54,417 nt of DNA from an uncultured Eubacteriales bacterium (GCA_902475855.1 CABSBF010000011.1:1-54417); one strand, 5' to 3'. Positions 24,128 through 33,385 are shown, counted from the first letter of the stretch. Program-made: numbers and translations. Notes: a model not told the origin generated them from the sequence alone.

Positions 24128-25788
24128 TGTTCCGCACCTCCCGTTATGGGCATGGTTACGATCCAGCCTTCCTCCGTCTGCTCTGTCTGAACGGAGGGGA
24201 ATCCTGAGAAGATACCGCGCAGGTCGGCGGCACAGTCCAGCGTCATGGACAAGACCGGAACGCCTTCCCGGCGGGTGAGGCTGACCAGCAGATAGCGAAG
24301 CTGCTCCAGCGATGCTTCCAATGTAGTCTCAAAGCAGGCATAGGCGGAAAGCGCCGCCCGGATGGGCAGGCTTGCCGCGCTCTGCGGCAGGTACAAATTG
24401 CAGTCGATTCCGCCCAGCTTCAGATTGCCGCAGGATTCCCGCAGGGCTGAATGAAGCGCGTTCATCGGCATATATGGAATGCGCTCGGCCAGAACGACCA
24501 TGTCTTTATGGCGCTTGACATAGGTGGCAAGCACCAGCAGACGAAAGAGAAGAGGCTTTGTATCTGCACCGCATTTAGCGGCTTGGGCATAGCGGCCGGT
24601 CAGCTCGTCAATCTGGCGAAGCTGTTTCTGCGTTTCCTGCTGTACAAGATCGTACAGGCGGTTTTGCTCCTCCAACCGGTAGCGCTGCGCATCGCGGCGG
24701 TACTGATCGCGAAGGATGTCATTGCGCTCCTGAAGTTCCTCCCGCGTGGCTTCAAGCGCCTCCTTGATGGACAGAAGTGCGGAGATATCCTCCTGCCATA
24801 TGGTGTGACCGCCGCTGATCGGGCTGGCCTTCAGCAGCAGACTTCCACCATAGCGAAGGCTGCTGCTTTCAGTTTGCCGAAGAACGTTTTCCGGCAGGGG
24901 CAATGCCCGATCAGAGATGTAGCGGATATGATAATCGGAATCGGTGATGATCATTCCGGCATAGACGGTTCGGAAGAGAGCATCATAATCCGTGTTGGAA
25001 GCGATGAGCCCACACCGCAGACAAGCTTCAAATACAGAGGCAAACAGCAGGCTGATGGCTGACGGCATATCGCCCAGCCAGAAGCGCAGCCATGGGAAAC
25101 CGATATAATAGATAACGGTATAGGCAAACATCAGCCCCATCGGCAGCAGCGGCAGCCAGAAGTATTTTTTGGAATGCGGTACCTTGCATTTAACCAGCAT
25201 TACCACAAGCGCGGCGATACCGCAGATGCCCATCCAGCCAACGACCGCAAAATATAACGGACCGTAACCATAGTCCACGTCAGTGCGCTGCGAAAAGGGG
25301 ACACCGTCAGGGAAGGTGAATACAAGCTGATGAAGGTCGGTGGTCAGTACCAGCAGAAGCAGTCCACCTGTGATCAGCCAGAGAGTTACCCGGACGGGGC
25401 TGTGCTGCCTGCGGTCCGGCTTTCCGATGGAGAGCGCCGTGAAAAGTCCCATCAGCGGAATGAAGAGCATGGGAAGATAGTAGAGATACCAGCACAACCT
25501 TATGGCCACGGGCGGCAGTTCAAACTCATACTTTACCGTGCGGACAAAGCTCCAAATTACCATCAGCACACCTGCGCTGACCATGTACCGACGGGTCTGC
25601 TCCTGCACCACCGAGCGCCCCCATGCCGCCGACTGAACGGCAAACAAGGAGGCATAGATCAACGCGCGGACAAAACTGAGCGATTGCCCGCCAATTCTGA
25701 ACATGGCAAGCATACGGCAGGAATAGGCAAGAAGAACGGCCACAGCCGCAAGAAGCATCGGCAGCACGTTTCTTCGGTTATTGGTCAT
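24124..25788 (-). CDS. 7TM membrane sensor with degenerate kinase-like C-terminus
   Basis: 554 residues. About seven to eight membrane helices (10-250) resemble the histidine-kinase N-terminal 7TM domain. A PAS-like segment (about 258-325, DALFRTVYAGMIITDSD), a coiled coil (330-395) and a C-terminal domain follow. That last domain has the outline of a kinase core, but I see no convincing phospho-acceptor His, and the N-box equivalent (ALRESCGNLKLGG) lacks the usual acidic/Asn pattern. It overlaps the next gene by 4 bases, so it is probably a co-sensor that works through the neighbouring kinase rather than an independent kinase. Confidence 0.85.
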   Translation of the reverse strand: MTNNRRNVLPMLLAAVAVLLAYSCRMLAMFRIGGQSLSFVRALIYASLFAVQSAAWGRSVVQEQTRRYMVSAGVLMVIWSFVRTVKYEFELPPVAIRLCWYLYYLPMLFIPLMGLFTALSIGKPDRRQHSPVRVTLWLITGGLLLLVLTTDLHQLVFTFPDGVPFSQRTDVDYGYGPLYFAVVGWMGICGIAALVVMLVKCKVPHSKKYFWLPLLPMGLMFAYTVIYYIGFPWLRFWLGDMPSAISLLFASVFEACLRCGLIASNTDYDALFRTVYAGMIITDSDYHIRYISDRALPLPENVLRQTESSSLRYGGSLLLKASPISGGHTIWQEDISALLSIKEALEATREELQERNDILRDQYRRDAQRYRLEEQNRLYDLVQQETQKQLRQIDELTGRYAQAAKCGADTKPLLFRLLVLATYVKRHKDMVVLAERIPYMPMNALHSALRESCGNLKLGGIDCNLYLPQSAASLPIRAALSAYACFETTLEASLEQLRYLLVSLTRREGVPVLSMTLDCAADLRGIFSGFPSVQTEQTEEGWIVTMPITGGAEQ

Positions 25789-26084
25789 GGCTTGTGCGCC
25801 TCGCTTTCTCTCTCAGGCAGAGGAAGGTTCGGTAAGTTGCCCTGAAACGAACGGAAGACGAGTTTTTGACGATTTTCGCATCATTGACGGGACTGTCTTT
25901 ATTACAGCATAACATAAAACAGGGAATTTCGCAACTTCTCCGGCAAAGTTTCGGCAAGTAATGGAAGCGTTCTTCCGTGTGGATTTGAAATGCGGAGCGG
26001 CAGTGCGCACGCCGCGAGATGCGGCGGCCTGAGAAAGCCTTGCGGAACAGACGGAATATTTTGTAAATAAACTGTGACAACCCC
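25789..26084. other. intergenic region without recognised gene
   Basis: Divergent spacer between the 7TM sensor (minus) and htpG (plus). Open frames here have no family resemblance and no good ribosome sites. The htpG promoter begins at its right end. I did not find a convincing promoter for the sensor operon. Confidence 0.5.
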
Positions 26085-26112
26085 TTGCAAAATCGGAAAA
26101 CAGCGTTATAAT
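26085..26112 (+). promoter_or_regulatory. htpG promoter (sigma-A type)
   Basis: TTGCAA (26085-26090), a 16-base spacer and a perfect TATAAT (26107-26112). The CIRCE element begins 5 bases downstream, over the expected transcription start. Confidence 0.8.
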
Positions 26113-26116
26113 AGCA

Positions 26117-26143
26117 TTAGCACTCTGATGCAGAGAGTGCCAA
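26117..26143 (+). promoter_or_regulatory. CIRCE operator (HrcA site) before htpG
   Basis: TTAGCACTC, nine bases, then GAGTGCCAA. The consensus is TTAGCACTC-N9-GAGTGCTAA, so 17 of 18 arm positions match. HrcA bound here would block transcription until heat stress. Confidence 0.93.
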
Positions 26144-26169
26144 ACACGAAAACAAAGGAAGCTGAAATT

Positions 26170-28062
26170 ATGGCAAAGAAGCAATTCAAGGCGGAATCCA
26201 AGCGTCTTCTTGATCTGATGATCAATTCAATTTATACCCACCGGGAGATCTTTCTGCGTGAGCTGATCTCCAATGCCTCTGACGCGATCGACAAGCTGGC
26301 CTACCGTGCGCTGACGGATGAATCCGTCGGCCTGAGCCGCGGCGATTTTGCAATCACCCTGACTGCCGACAAGGAAAACGGCACACTGACCGTTTCTGAT
26401 AACGGCATCGGCATGAGCCGGGAGGAGATGGAGGAAAATCTCGGTACTATTGCACACAGCGGCTCTCTTGGCTTCAAACAGGAGATGGAAAAGAAAGAGG
26501 ATATCGACATCATCGGTCAGTTCGGCGTCGGTTTCTACTCGGCCTTTATGGTCGCCGAAAAGGTGACGGTGATCTCCAAGAAATTCGGTGCGGATGAGGC
26601 ATGGAAATGGGAGTCCACCGGTGCAGACGGCTATACGATCACACCCTGTGAGCGCGAGGCGGCCGGCACGGATGTCATTATGACAATGAAGAAGGATACG
26701 GAGGATGAGAAGTATTCCGAATATCTCTCCGAGTACCGCATCCGCGGCCTTGTGCGTAAATACTCCGATTACATCCGCTATCCGATCCGTATGGAGGTGG
26801 AAACTACCCGCCCGACGGAGGAAACCAAGGAGTCTGACAAGCCGGAATATGAAACCGTCCATGAGTGGCAGACGCTCAACTCCATGGTTCCTGTCTGGCA
26901 GAAGAACAAGAAGGATGTCACCGAGGAGGAATACGACAACTTCTACCGCGAGAAGTTCTATGACTTTGAGAAGCCGCTGAGCGTCATCCACCTGTCCGTG
27001 GAGGGTGCAGTGACCTACAAGGCTCTGCTGTATATTCCGGCGAAGGCGCCGTATGACTTTTACACCAAGGACTATAAGGCGGGGCTGCAGCTCTATTCCT
27101 CCGGCGTTCTGATCATGGAGAACTGCGCCGACCTGCTGCCGGAGCACTTCCGTTTCGTCCGCGGCGTGGTCGATACACAGGATCTGAGCCTGAACATCAG
27201 CCGTGAGATGCTCCAGCATACGCGTGAGCTGAAGTTCATTGCAAACAATCTGGAGAAGAAGATCAAGGCCGAGCTGGAAAAAATGCTTGAAAACGACCGT
27301 GAGAAGTACGAAAAATTCTATGCAGCCTTCGGTCGCCAGCTCAAGTTCGGCGTGGTTTCGGAATTTGGCGCGCACAAGGAGCTCTTACAGGATCTGATCG
27401 AGTTCTATTCCGATAAGGAGCAGAAGCTCGTCACGCTCAAGGAATACTGCGCGGCCATGCCGGAATCGCAGAAGCACATCTACTTCGCTGCGGGCAGCAG
27501 CGTGGAGCATCTGGCAAAGCTGCCGCAGACGGCGATGCTGCGCGAGCGCGGCTTTGACGTTCTGCTTCTGACTGAGCAGGTGGATGAGTTCATCCCGCAG
27601 ACACTGCAAAAGTATGAGGAGCACGAGTTCCGCAACATTCTGACGGATGACCTTGACCTTGCAACAGACGAGGAAAAGAAAGCTGCAGAGGAAAAGGCGG
27701 AGAGCTTCAAGGATTGTCTGACCTTCATGAAGGAAACGTTGGGCGACAGAGTGAAGGAAATCCGCGTGTCGACCGATCTTGGCAGTCATGCGGTGACGAT
27801 GGTGCCGGATGGCGGCATGAGTTTTGAAATGGAGAAGTATTTCCATGCGCTCGATCCGAAGTCCGACTATCGTTGCGGCCGGATCCTGGAGGTCAACGCG
27901 GAGCATCCGCTGCTCCAGCACCTGCAAAAGTGCGCGCAGGACGATTCGGATACGGCAAAGAAGCTTACAGAGCTTCTGTATGCGCAGGGCCTGCTGATGG
28001 CCAATCTGCCGCTGGAAGATCCGACAGCCTACAGTGATCTCGTCTGTGAGCTGATCGGCTGA
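26170..28062 (+). CDS. htpG: HtpG (Hsp90) molecular chaperone
   Basis: 630 residues, normal HtpG length. The GHKL ATPase domain shows the N-terminal ELISNASDAIDKL block (near 33-46), DNGIGM and GQFGVGFYSAFM, followed by the middle domain and the C-terminal dimerisation domain ending near residue 630. It is an ATP-dependent cytosolic chaperone. The start MAKKQF follows AAGGAAG; an upstream in-frame start at 26074 lies inside the promoter and is rejected. A CIRCE operator controls it, unlike B. subtilis htpG, which is not an HrcA target. Confidence 0.97.
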   Translation: MAKKQFKAESKRLLDLMINSIYTHREIFLRELISNASDAIDKLAYRALTDESVGLSRGDFAITLTADKENGTLTVSDNGIGMSREEMEENLGTIAHSGSLGFKQEMEKKEDIDIIGQFGVGFYSAFMVAEKVTVISKKFGADEAWKWESTGADGYTITPCEREAAGTDVIMTMKKDTEDEKYSEYLSEYRIRGLVRKYSDYIRYPIRMEVETTRPTEETKESDKPEYETVHEWQTLNSMVPVWQKNKKDVTEEEYDNFYREKFYDFEKPLSVIHLSVEGAVTYKALLYIPAKAPYDFYTKDYKAGLQLYSSGVLIMENCADLLPEHFRFVRGVVDTQDLSLNISREMLQHTRELKFIANNLEKKIKAELEKMLENDREKYEKFYAAFGRQLKFGVVSEFGAHKELLQDLIEFYSDKEQKLVTLKEYCAAMPESQKHIYFAAGSSVEHLAKLPQTAMLRERGFDVLLLTEQVDEFIPQTLQKYEEHEFRNILTDDLDLATDEEKKAAEEKAESFKDCLTFMKETLGDRVKEIRVSTDLGSHAVTMVPDGGMSFEMEKYFHALDPKSDYRCGRILEVNAEHPLLQHLQKCAQDDSDTAKKLTELLYAQGLLMANLPLEDPTAYSDLVCELIG

Positions 28063-28074
28063 GAATAAAAAACG

Positions 28075-28172
28075 CCGGAGAGTGAACAGAACAGCACCAC
28101 CATCTGTTAGACAAGTATGAGATAATACTTGAACTATGGAATGGCGGTGCTGTTCAAACTCTCCGGTTTTTT
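28075..28172. terminator. long nested palindrome/terminator after htpG
   Basis: Nested arms: CCGGAGAGT (28075-28083) with 28158-28166, GAACAGCACC (28089-28098) with 28146-28155, and CAAGTAT (28112-28118) with ATACTTG (28125-28131). A run of six T follows (28167-28172), and an A tract precedes it on the other side. It serves convergent htpG and the minus-strand gene at 28180. At 92 bases it is far longer than ordinary terminators here, so it might be a small palindromic repeat element used as a terminator. Confidence 0.8.
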
Positions 28173-28179
28173 GCATTTA

Positions 28180-28650
28180 TCAGCTTCTGGAGCACTTTTC
28201 GGCGTCTATGGCAAGCACGAACATCAGCGCACAGAGCGCATCTTCCGGGCGGACAACGTCGATCACGTATGTGTCCGTCAGGCGAAACAGCTTCTTGGAA
28301 ATAGAAGCCACGGGACAACCGGAAGCATCCAGAATGGAGTAATCCCACTCCATCCAGTTACCCTGAATCTGCCAGCCATTGCAGTCTATGCTGTAGCGCG
28401 GCCTGAACCAACTGAAATCCCTGCTGATGCAGCCGACATAGCGGTCACCGAGATACATTTCGAATTTCGGGAAAAAGGTAAAATGGCGCTCTTTGACCGT
28501 TCCGACCTCATATCCGGCAGTGTTGAAGACCTTCAGACAGTGCCCCCAGGCGAACTGCCCCTTGACCACATAGACCGTGTTTCCGGACACATCATAGATG
28601 TCATAGCTGTCGAACCATGAGAAATATCGCTGCTTGAACAGGAGCTTCAC
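28180..28650 (-). CDS. LURP-one-related (tubby-like fold) protein
   Basis: 156 residues. A sequence of short beta-strand repeats with SWFDSYDIYDVSGNTVYVVKG, then FPKFEMYL, FRPRYSID and a terminal hydrophobic helix resembles the LURP-one-related/YxjI family, which shares the tubby/scramblase fold. Biochemical role in bacteria is not established. The next gene upstream on the same strand (28667) is 16 bases away, so the two are probably cotranscribed. Confidence 0.8.
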   Translation of the reverse strand: MKLLFKQRYFSWFDSYDIYDVSGNTVYVVKGQFAWGHCLKVFNTAGYEVGTVKERHFTFFPKFEMYLGDRYVGCISRDFSWFRPRYSIDCNGWQIQGNWMEWDYSILDASGCPVASISKKLFRLTDTYVIDVVRPEDALCALMFVLAIDAEKCSRS

Positions 28651-28666
28651 AGGAAATCACCTGCCT

Positions 28667-28927
28667 TTACTGAGCCTTCTGCTGCTCCTTGGCGGCTTCC
28701 AGAGCCTGTGCGAGCTGATCGGGGCAGGAGGTGGGCTTCATGCCGCAGCGGACACCCTTGAGCCGTGCGATGACTTCGTCCACCTTCATGCCGTTGGCGA
28801 GCAGGGAAACCCCCTGTGTGTTGCCGCTGCATCCGCCGATGAAGCGGATATTGGAAACAGTGTCACCGTCGAGGTCAAAGAGAATCTTACTGGAGCAGAC
28901 ACCTCTGGTTTTATATTCGTACTGCAT
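28667..28927 (-). CDS. TSCPD domain protein (TIGR03905-like)
   Basis: 86 residues. The C-terminal TSCPDQLAQAL names the family; further cysteines are at C10, GGCSGN near 32 and RCGMK. Small TSCPD proteins of this kind are widespread in Clostridia and related to a C-terminal domain of some ribonucleotide reductases; their own function is unknown. It is transcribed with the LURP-like gene. Confidence 0.9.
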   Translation of the reverse strand: MQYEYKTRGVCSSKILFDLDGDTVSNIRFIGGCSGNTQGVSLLANGMKVDEVIARLKGVRCGMKPTSCPDQLAQALEAAKEQQKAQ

Positions 28928-29037
28928 TGAAAATGCCTCTCTTTCTTTTTTTGCTCAGTATAACAGAAAAGTGTGAATTTTTCAACCGCGCTTTGCTTTT
29001 TTGGGTATACTAGCAGAAAAAACAAAGGAGAAGGGGA

Positions 29038-29745
29038 ATGGAGGAACAGAAAAACACCACGCAGGAACGCATTGAGGAGCTCGGCGCGGGAATGATGAAA
29101 ACCGGGCGCGGCACAGTGTATATTCTGACAGTGATTGGCCAGATCGAGGGCCATCAGGCTCAGCCGGAAACCGTGAAAACGACGAAATACGAGCACGTTC
29201 TGCCGCTGCTTGCGACCATAGAGGAAAGTGAGGACATCGACGGACTGCTGCTGCTTCTGAATACCGTCGGCGGCGATATTGAGGCGGGACTGGCAATCTC
29301 GGAGCTGATTGCCAGTATGCGCAAGCCGTCGGTATCTCTGGTGCTGGGCGGAGGACATTCCATCGGAATCCCGCTTGCGGTGTCGGCGAAAAAAAGCTTT
29401 ATCGCGCCGTCGGCCAGCATGATGATTCACCCGGTACGCACCTGTGGGGTTGTGGTCGGTTCGCCAGTAACCTATCACTATTTTCAGAGGATTCAGGAAC
29501 AGATTACAGACTTCGTTACGGAGAATTCCCACATCAGCCGGGAAAAATTCACGGAGTATATGATGGCCACAGGGCAGATCGCCACGGATGTCGGCACGAT
29601 CGTCTATGGCAAGGAGGCGGTTGCCAGTGGCCTGATCGACCGCTTGGGTGGCCTGCATGACGCGCTCGATGCGCTGCACCGCATGATCGAGGTGCAAAAA
29701 CAGCGGAAAAACCGCCGACGGGAACAAAACGCACAAAAGCTATAG
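29038..29745 (+). CDS. tepA: ClpP-family serine protease TepA
   Basis: 235 residues. The ClpP/crotonase-like fold has its nucleophile Ser at about 108 (LGGGHSIG) and His near 131 (MMIHPVR). In B. subtilis TepA (translocation-enhancing protein) is located next to ftsK/spoIIIE, exactly as here, and is implicated in spore protein turnover and secretion. The start has GGAGAAGGGGA. A -10 like TATACT (29006-29011) lies upstream. Confidence 0.9.
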   Translation: MEEQKNTTQERIEELGAGMMKTGRGTVYILTVIGQIEGHQAQPETVKTTKYEHVLPLLATIEESEDIDGLLLLLNTVGGDIEAGLAISELIASMRKPSVSLVLGGGHSIGIPLAVSAKKSFIAPSASMMIHPVRTCGVVVGSPVTYHYFQRIQEQITDFVTENSHISREKFTEYMMATGQIATDVGTIVYGKEAVASGLIDRLGGLHDALDALHRMIEVQKQRKNRRREQNAQKL

Positions 29746-29869
29746 AAATTTCAGAAGCGGTATGGTATAATATCCTGTACTGTGACCAAAACCGGCCTTG
29801 CGCGCTTTCGCCGCAGGGCTACATATGCGGTCTGAAAGAAAAGCGGGCGCGCAGGGCTCCGGAGGAAGA

Positions 29870-30700
29870 ATGAAAATCTGGGAAGCGATTATATATGGCA
29901 TTATCGGCGGCCTGACGGAAGTTTTGCCGGTGTCCTTCGCGGGGCATGCGGCGCTGCTGCGCGGCGCCTTTAATCTCTCCTCTCTGAATGAGGGGAGCGG
30001 TCTTTACGTGCGTGCGGCCATCTGCCTCGGTGTGGCGCTGGCGGTGCTGCTCGCTTTCCGGACGGAAACACTTGCGGCAGGGAGGACCCTGCTTTCACTA
30101 CCGGGGAGAAACCGCCACCGGCGCAGAAATACGCCGATGCGCCGCGGCGTATTTCTGGGGATCATCGCATTCCTGCCCATGCTTCTGTCTTTTCTGTTTA
30201 CGGCCTTTGCCGAACGGATTGAACGGCTGAGCTTTGTGGCGCTCTTTTTTGCGGCCAATGGCCTGATTATTTATTTCTGCAACCGAAGCCTCGGCGGACG
30301 GAAGGACGAGAGAAACGTGACGCTGCCGGATATGCTGCTGGTCGGTCTGAGCCGGATGGTCAGCGTTTTTCCGGGCCTGTCGCCCATTGCGGTCTCGCTG
30401 TCTGCGGGGCGTGTGTGCGGGCTGTCGCAGGAATTCAATCTGCGCCTGTGCTACCAGCTTACGATCGCCTATCAGCTTGCTGCCTTTCTGTACCGCCTGA
30501 TCCGCGCCCTTGCGTTTGGCAGCTTTTCCGGTATGGTTCTTCTTTCTGTGCTGGTGGCTATGCTCCTGGCTGCCGTATTCGGCTATCTTGCAATTCAGTA
30601 TTTTCGCTATCTTCTGCACAAAGAGAAGTTCAGCCTTTTTTCCTATTACTGCTGGGATGCGGTAGTGATCGCGCTGATCGTGGCGCTGATTAACGCCTGA
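29870..30700 (+). CDS. UppP/BacA-family membrane protein with degenerate active site
   Basis: 276 residues, about the length of undecaprenyl-diphosphatase, with about seven hydrophobic segments. The first motif reads GGLTEVLPVSFAGH (13-26). Compared with E. coli UppP (VEGLTEFLPVSSTGH), the first catalytic Glu is Gly, the second Ser of the SS pair is Phe, while E17, S22 and H26 remain. The second motif (PGxSRSGAT) reads PGLSPIAVSL (168-177), so the essential Arg is gone. Start MKIWEA follows GGAGG. A non-catalytic lipid-binding role is inference; it might also be a different phosphatase specificity. Confidence 0.85.
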   Translation: MKIWEAIIYGIIGGLTEVLPVSFAGHAALLRGAFNLSSLNEGSGLYVRAAICLGVALAVLLAFRTETLAAGRTLLSLPGRNRHRRRNTPMRRGVFLGIIAFLPMLLSFLFTAFAERIERLSFVALFFAANGLIIYFCNRSLGGRKDERNVTLPDMLLVGLSRMVSVFPGLSPIAVSLSAGRVCGLSQEFNLRLCYQLTIAYQLAAFLYRLIRALAFGSFSGMVLLSVLVAMLLAAVFGYLAIQYFRYLLHKEKFSLFSYYCWDAVVIALIVALINA

Positions 30701-30721
30701 TTCCGTTTTGAGGAGGTTCCT

Positions 30722-33289
30722 ATGGCAAAAACGAAAAAACAAAAGCGCCCATCGCAAGCCGAACGGCGAACGAAGAGCGCCGCTCCTGCACGCCAGCAAC
30801 AGAATCGGCGGGAGATGTGGGCTATTTTCTGCATTGTCCTGACGCTGTTTTCCGTCATTTGCTGCTTCAATATTGACGCCGTCCTGCTCAAGCCGCTGAT
30901 CGCCCTGATTTCCGGCCTGTTCGGGCAGCCGGGGCGCTACCTGCTGCCGCTGTTTCTGATTGTGACGACGGTTATCCTGTTTTCCGGTAAGGGGAAGCCT
31001 GTACGCTTGCGCATCGTCTGCGCATTTGCGATTGTCATCACAATCTCGGCAATTTACCATCTCATTCAGGCGCCGGAGCTTCGGTGGGAATGGTCCATGG
31101 TCAAGGCGCTCTATCAGGGAGGACAGGACGGTACGACCGGCGGCCTGATCGCGGGATTCCTTGCACTCACGCTCCAGACCTGTCTGACAACGGTGGGCGC
31201 GTACATCGTGCTGACACTGCTGCTTCTGGTGCAGCTTATAACGACGATGAACATGACCGTAAACAGCCTGATTACGGCAATTAAGAACCGCCCTCGCGTA
31301 CCTGGCACGCAGAGACCGCAGGAGGATGAGCCGGAACAGGATACCGCAGAGCGCATTGTCAATCATATGGCAAATAAGCATATCGAGCGCGTCGAACGCC
31401 GCCGCGCTGCGGAAATTGACATTCCGGTGGACGACCCTCCCGCACTGAGGGAGAAGAAAAAGCACCAGGAGAAAAACCGTCCGATTTCGCCGGATCAGTA
31501 CATCGAGCAGCAGCGCAGCCAGCAGGCTGCCCCCATTGAGGCACAGAAGCAGGTGACGATCGACGAGATCGAACTGCATGAGCCGGTGGATCCGCGCCCG
31601 GAGCCTCCTGTATCGGAAGAGCCGCAGCCTGAACCGAAGCAGCCTCTGGCTGTGCCGGTTCCTGCTGTTCCGGCGCCGCAGCCGGAGCGCGAAGCGCCGC
31701 CCGCGCCGCAGCCGCAGAAGATCACGCCGGAGGAAACAGAGATATCTGCCGAGCGCATCGACGAGGAGATCCGTCAGAATACGGAGCCGGCGGAGTATAC
31801 TTACCCCTCCGTTCAGCTTCTGACGCTGCGCCGACAGGGAATGGTGGATGCAACAGCGGAAATGCGAGAGAATTCCACCCGACTTGCCGAAACGCTCAAA
31901 AGTTTCGGCATCGAGCCGCATATCGTCAATGTCATCCGCGGGCCGTCCGTGACGCGCTATGAACTGGAGCTGGATCGCGGCGTGAAGCTTTCCAAGATCA
32001 CGAATCTGGCGGACGATATTGCACTGGCGCTGGGTGCACAGGGCGTGCGTATCTCCGCTATTCCGGACAAAATCTCAGTCGTTGGCATCGAGGTGCCGAA
32101 CAAGGTGGTCAACACCGTCTATGCGCGCGAGGTGATTGATTCTGCCGCCTTCCATAACAGCAAGTCCAAGCTGTCCTTTGCCGTCGGCAAGGACATCAGC
32201 GGCAACTGCATCGTGGGAGATATTTCCAAGCTGCCGCATATGCTCATCGCAGGTACGACCGGTTCGGGCAAGTCCGTGTGCATGAATACGCTGATCGTCT
32301 CCCTTCTTTACAAGGCAAAGCCGGAGGAGGTTCGCCTGATCATGGTCGACCCGAAAATGGTCGAGCTGGGCGTCTATAACGGAATTCCGCATCTGTTGAT
32401 CCCTGTCGTCACCGACCCAAAGAAGGCGGCGGGTGCGCTTCAGTGGACGGTGACGGAGATGATGCGCCGCTACCGGCTGATGTCCGAGGCGGGCGTGCGC
32501 GATCTGGAGTCGTACAACAAAGTGATCGCGAATGACCCCGATCAGCAGAAACTGGCTCAGGTCGTTGTGGTCATCGATGAGTTGGCAGACCTGATGCTCG
32601 TGGCAGCCAAGGAAGTGGAAGAATCTATCTGTCGTATCGCTCAGATGGGACGCGCATCCGGCATTCATCTGGTTATTGCGACCCAGCGTCCGTCGGCGGA
32701 TGTGATCACCGGCCTGATGAAGGCCAATATTCCCTCCCGCATTGCCTTTGCGGTTTCCTCCGCAATGGAATCGCGCATCATTCTCGATGCGCCCGGTGCG
32801 GAAAAGCTGGTCGGTAAGGGCGATATGCTCTTCGCTCCTCTGGGGCAGGGAAAGCCGAAGCGCGTGCAAGGCTGCTTTATCACCGATGAAGAGGTGCAGG
32901 CGGTTGTGGCGGCGATTAAGGCACAGACCCAGACAGACTACTCGCAGGAGATCATCGAGCAGATCGAAAAGCGCGTCAACGACAGCGGCAAACAGACCTC
33001 CGAGGCTTCTTACGGCGGTGATGTGCAGGATGGAGATGAAATGCTCCCGGCAGCCATCGAGATCGTCCTGGAAACAGGGCAGGCCTCCGTGTCTATGCTG
33101 CAGCGCCGTCTGAAGCTCGGCTATGCGCGCGCGGCGCGCATCGTCGACGAGATGGAGGACCGCGGCGTGGTCGGTCCTTTTGAAGGGGCGAAGCCCCGTC
33201 AGGTGCTCATCTCCAAGGAGCAGTGGGAGCAGATGCAGAACGGCACTTACGTTCCGGACAATCCTCCGGTGGAGGAAGAAATCCCCTGA
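30722..33289 (+). CDS. ftsK: FtsK/SpoIIIE DNA translocase
   Basis: 855 residues. Four N-terminal membrane helices (about 28-185), a long Pro/Glu-rich linker (200-365), then the RecA-like motor with Walker A GTTGSGKSV (about 510-518) and Walker B VVVIDELADLM (about 615-625), and a gamma winged-helix domain at the C-terminus (about 780-845). It pumps chromosomal DNA through the division or sporulation septum. The start has GAGGAGG just upstream. Between tepA/uppP-like and an ECF gene. FtsK versus SpoIIIE naming is not decided by sequence. Confidence 0.95.
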   Translation: MAKTKKQKRPSQAERRTKSAAPARQQQNRREMWAIFCIVLTLFSVICCFNIDAVLLKPLIALISGLFGQPGRYLLPLFLIVTTVILFSGKGKPVRLRIVCAFAIVITISAIYHLIQAPELRWEWSMVKALYQGGQDGTTGGLIAGFLALTLQTCLTTVGAYIVLTLLLLVQLITTMNMTVNSLITAIKNRPRVPGTQRPQEDEPEQDTAERIVNHMANKHIERVERRRAAEIDIPVDDPPALREKKKHQEKNRPISPDQYIEQQRSQQAAPIEAQKQVTIDEIELHEPVDPRPEPPVSEEPQPEPKQPLAVPVPAVPAPQPEREAPPAPQPQKITPEETEISAERIDEEIRQNTEPAEYTYPSVQLLTLRRQGMVDATAEMRENSTRLAETLKSFGIEPHIVNVIRGPSVTRYELELDRGVKLSKITNLADDIALALGAQGVRISAIPDKISVVGIEVPNKVVNTVYAREVIDSAAFHNSKSKLSFAVGKDISGNCIVGDISKLPHMLIAGTTGSGKSVCMNTLIVSLLYKAKPEEVRLIMVDPKMVELGVYNGIPHLLIPVVTDPKKAAGALQWTVTEMMRRYRLMSEAGVRDLESYNKVIANDPDQQKLAQVVVVIDELADLMLVAAKEVEESICRIAQMGRASGIHLVIATQRPSADVITGLMKANIPSRIAFAVSSAMESRIILDAPGAEKLVGKGDMLFAPLGQGKPKRVQGCFITDEEVQAVVAAIKAQTQTDYSQEIIEQIEKRVNDSGKQTSEASYGGDVQDGDEMLPAAIEIVLETGQASVSMLQRRLKLGYARAARIVDEMEDRGVVGPFEGAKPRQVLISKEQWEQMQNGTYVPDNPPVEEEIP

Positions 33290-33385
33290 GGGGGCATGAT
33301 TTGTTGAATATCCGCGCTGCGGAGTTCAAAATATAATAATGCGCTTCATCTGTAAAAACAGAGAGGCAGCAGGGAGGTAACACTT

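Noticed and set aside
26227..27375. 382-codon minus-strand frame across htpG
   Set aside because: Shadow of htpG with no own start signal.
33290..33385. A riboswitch before the ECF S-component gene
   Set aside because: Only 96 bases and no preQ1, THF, TPP, cobalamin or FMN core seen.
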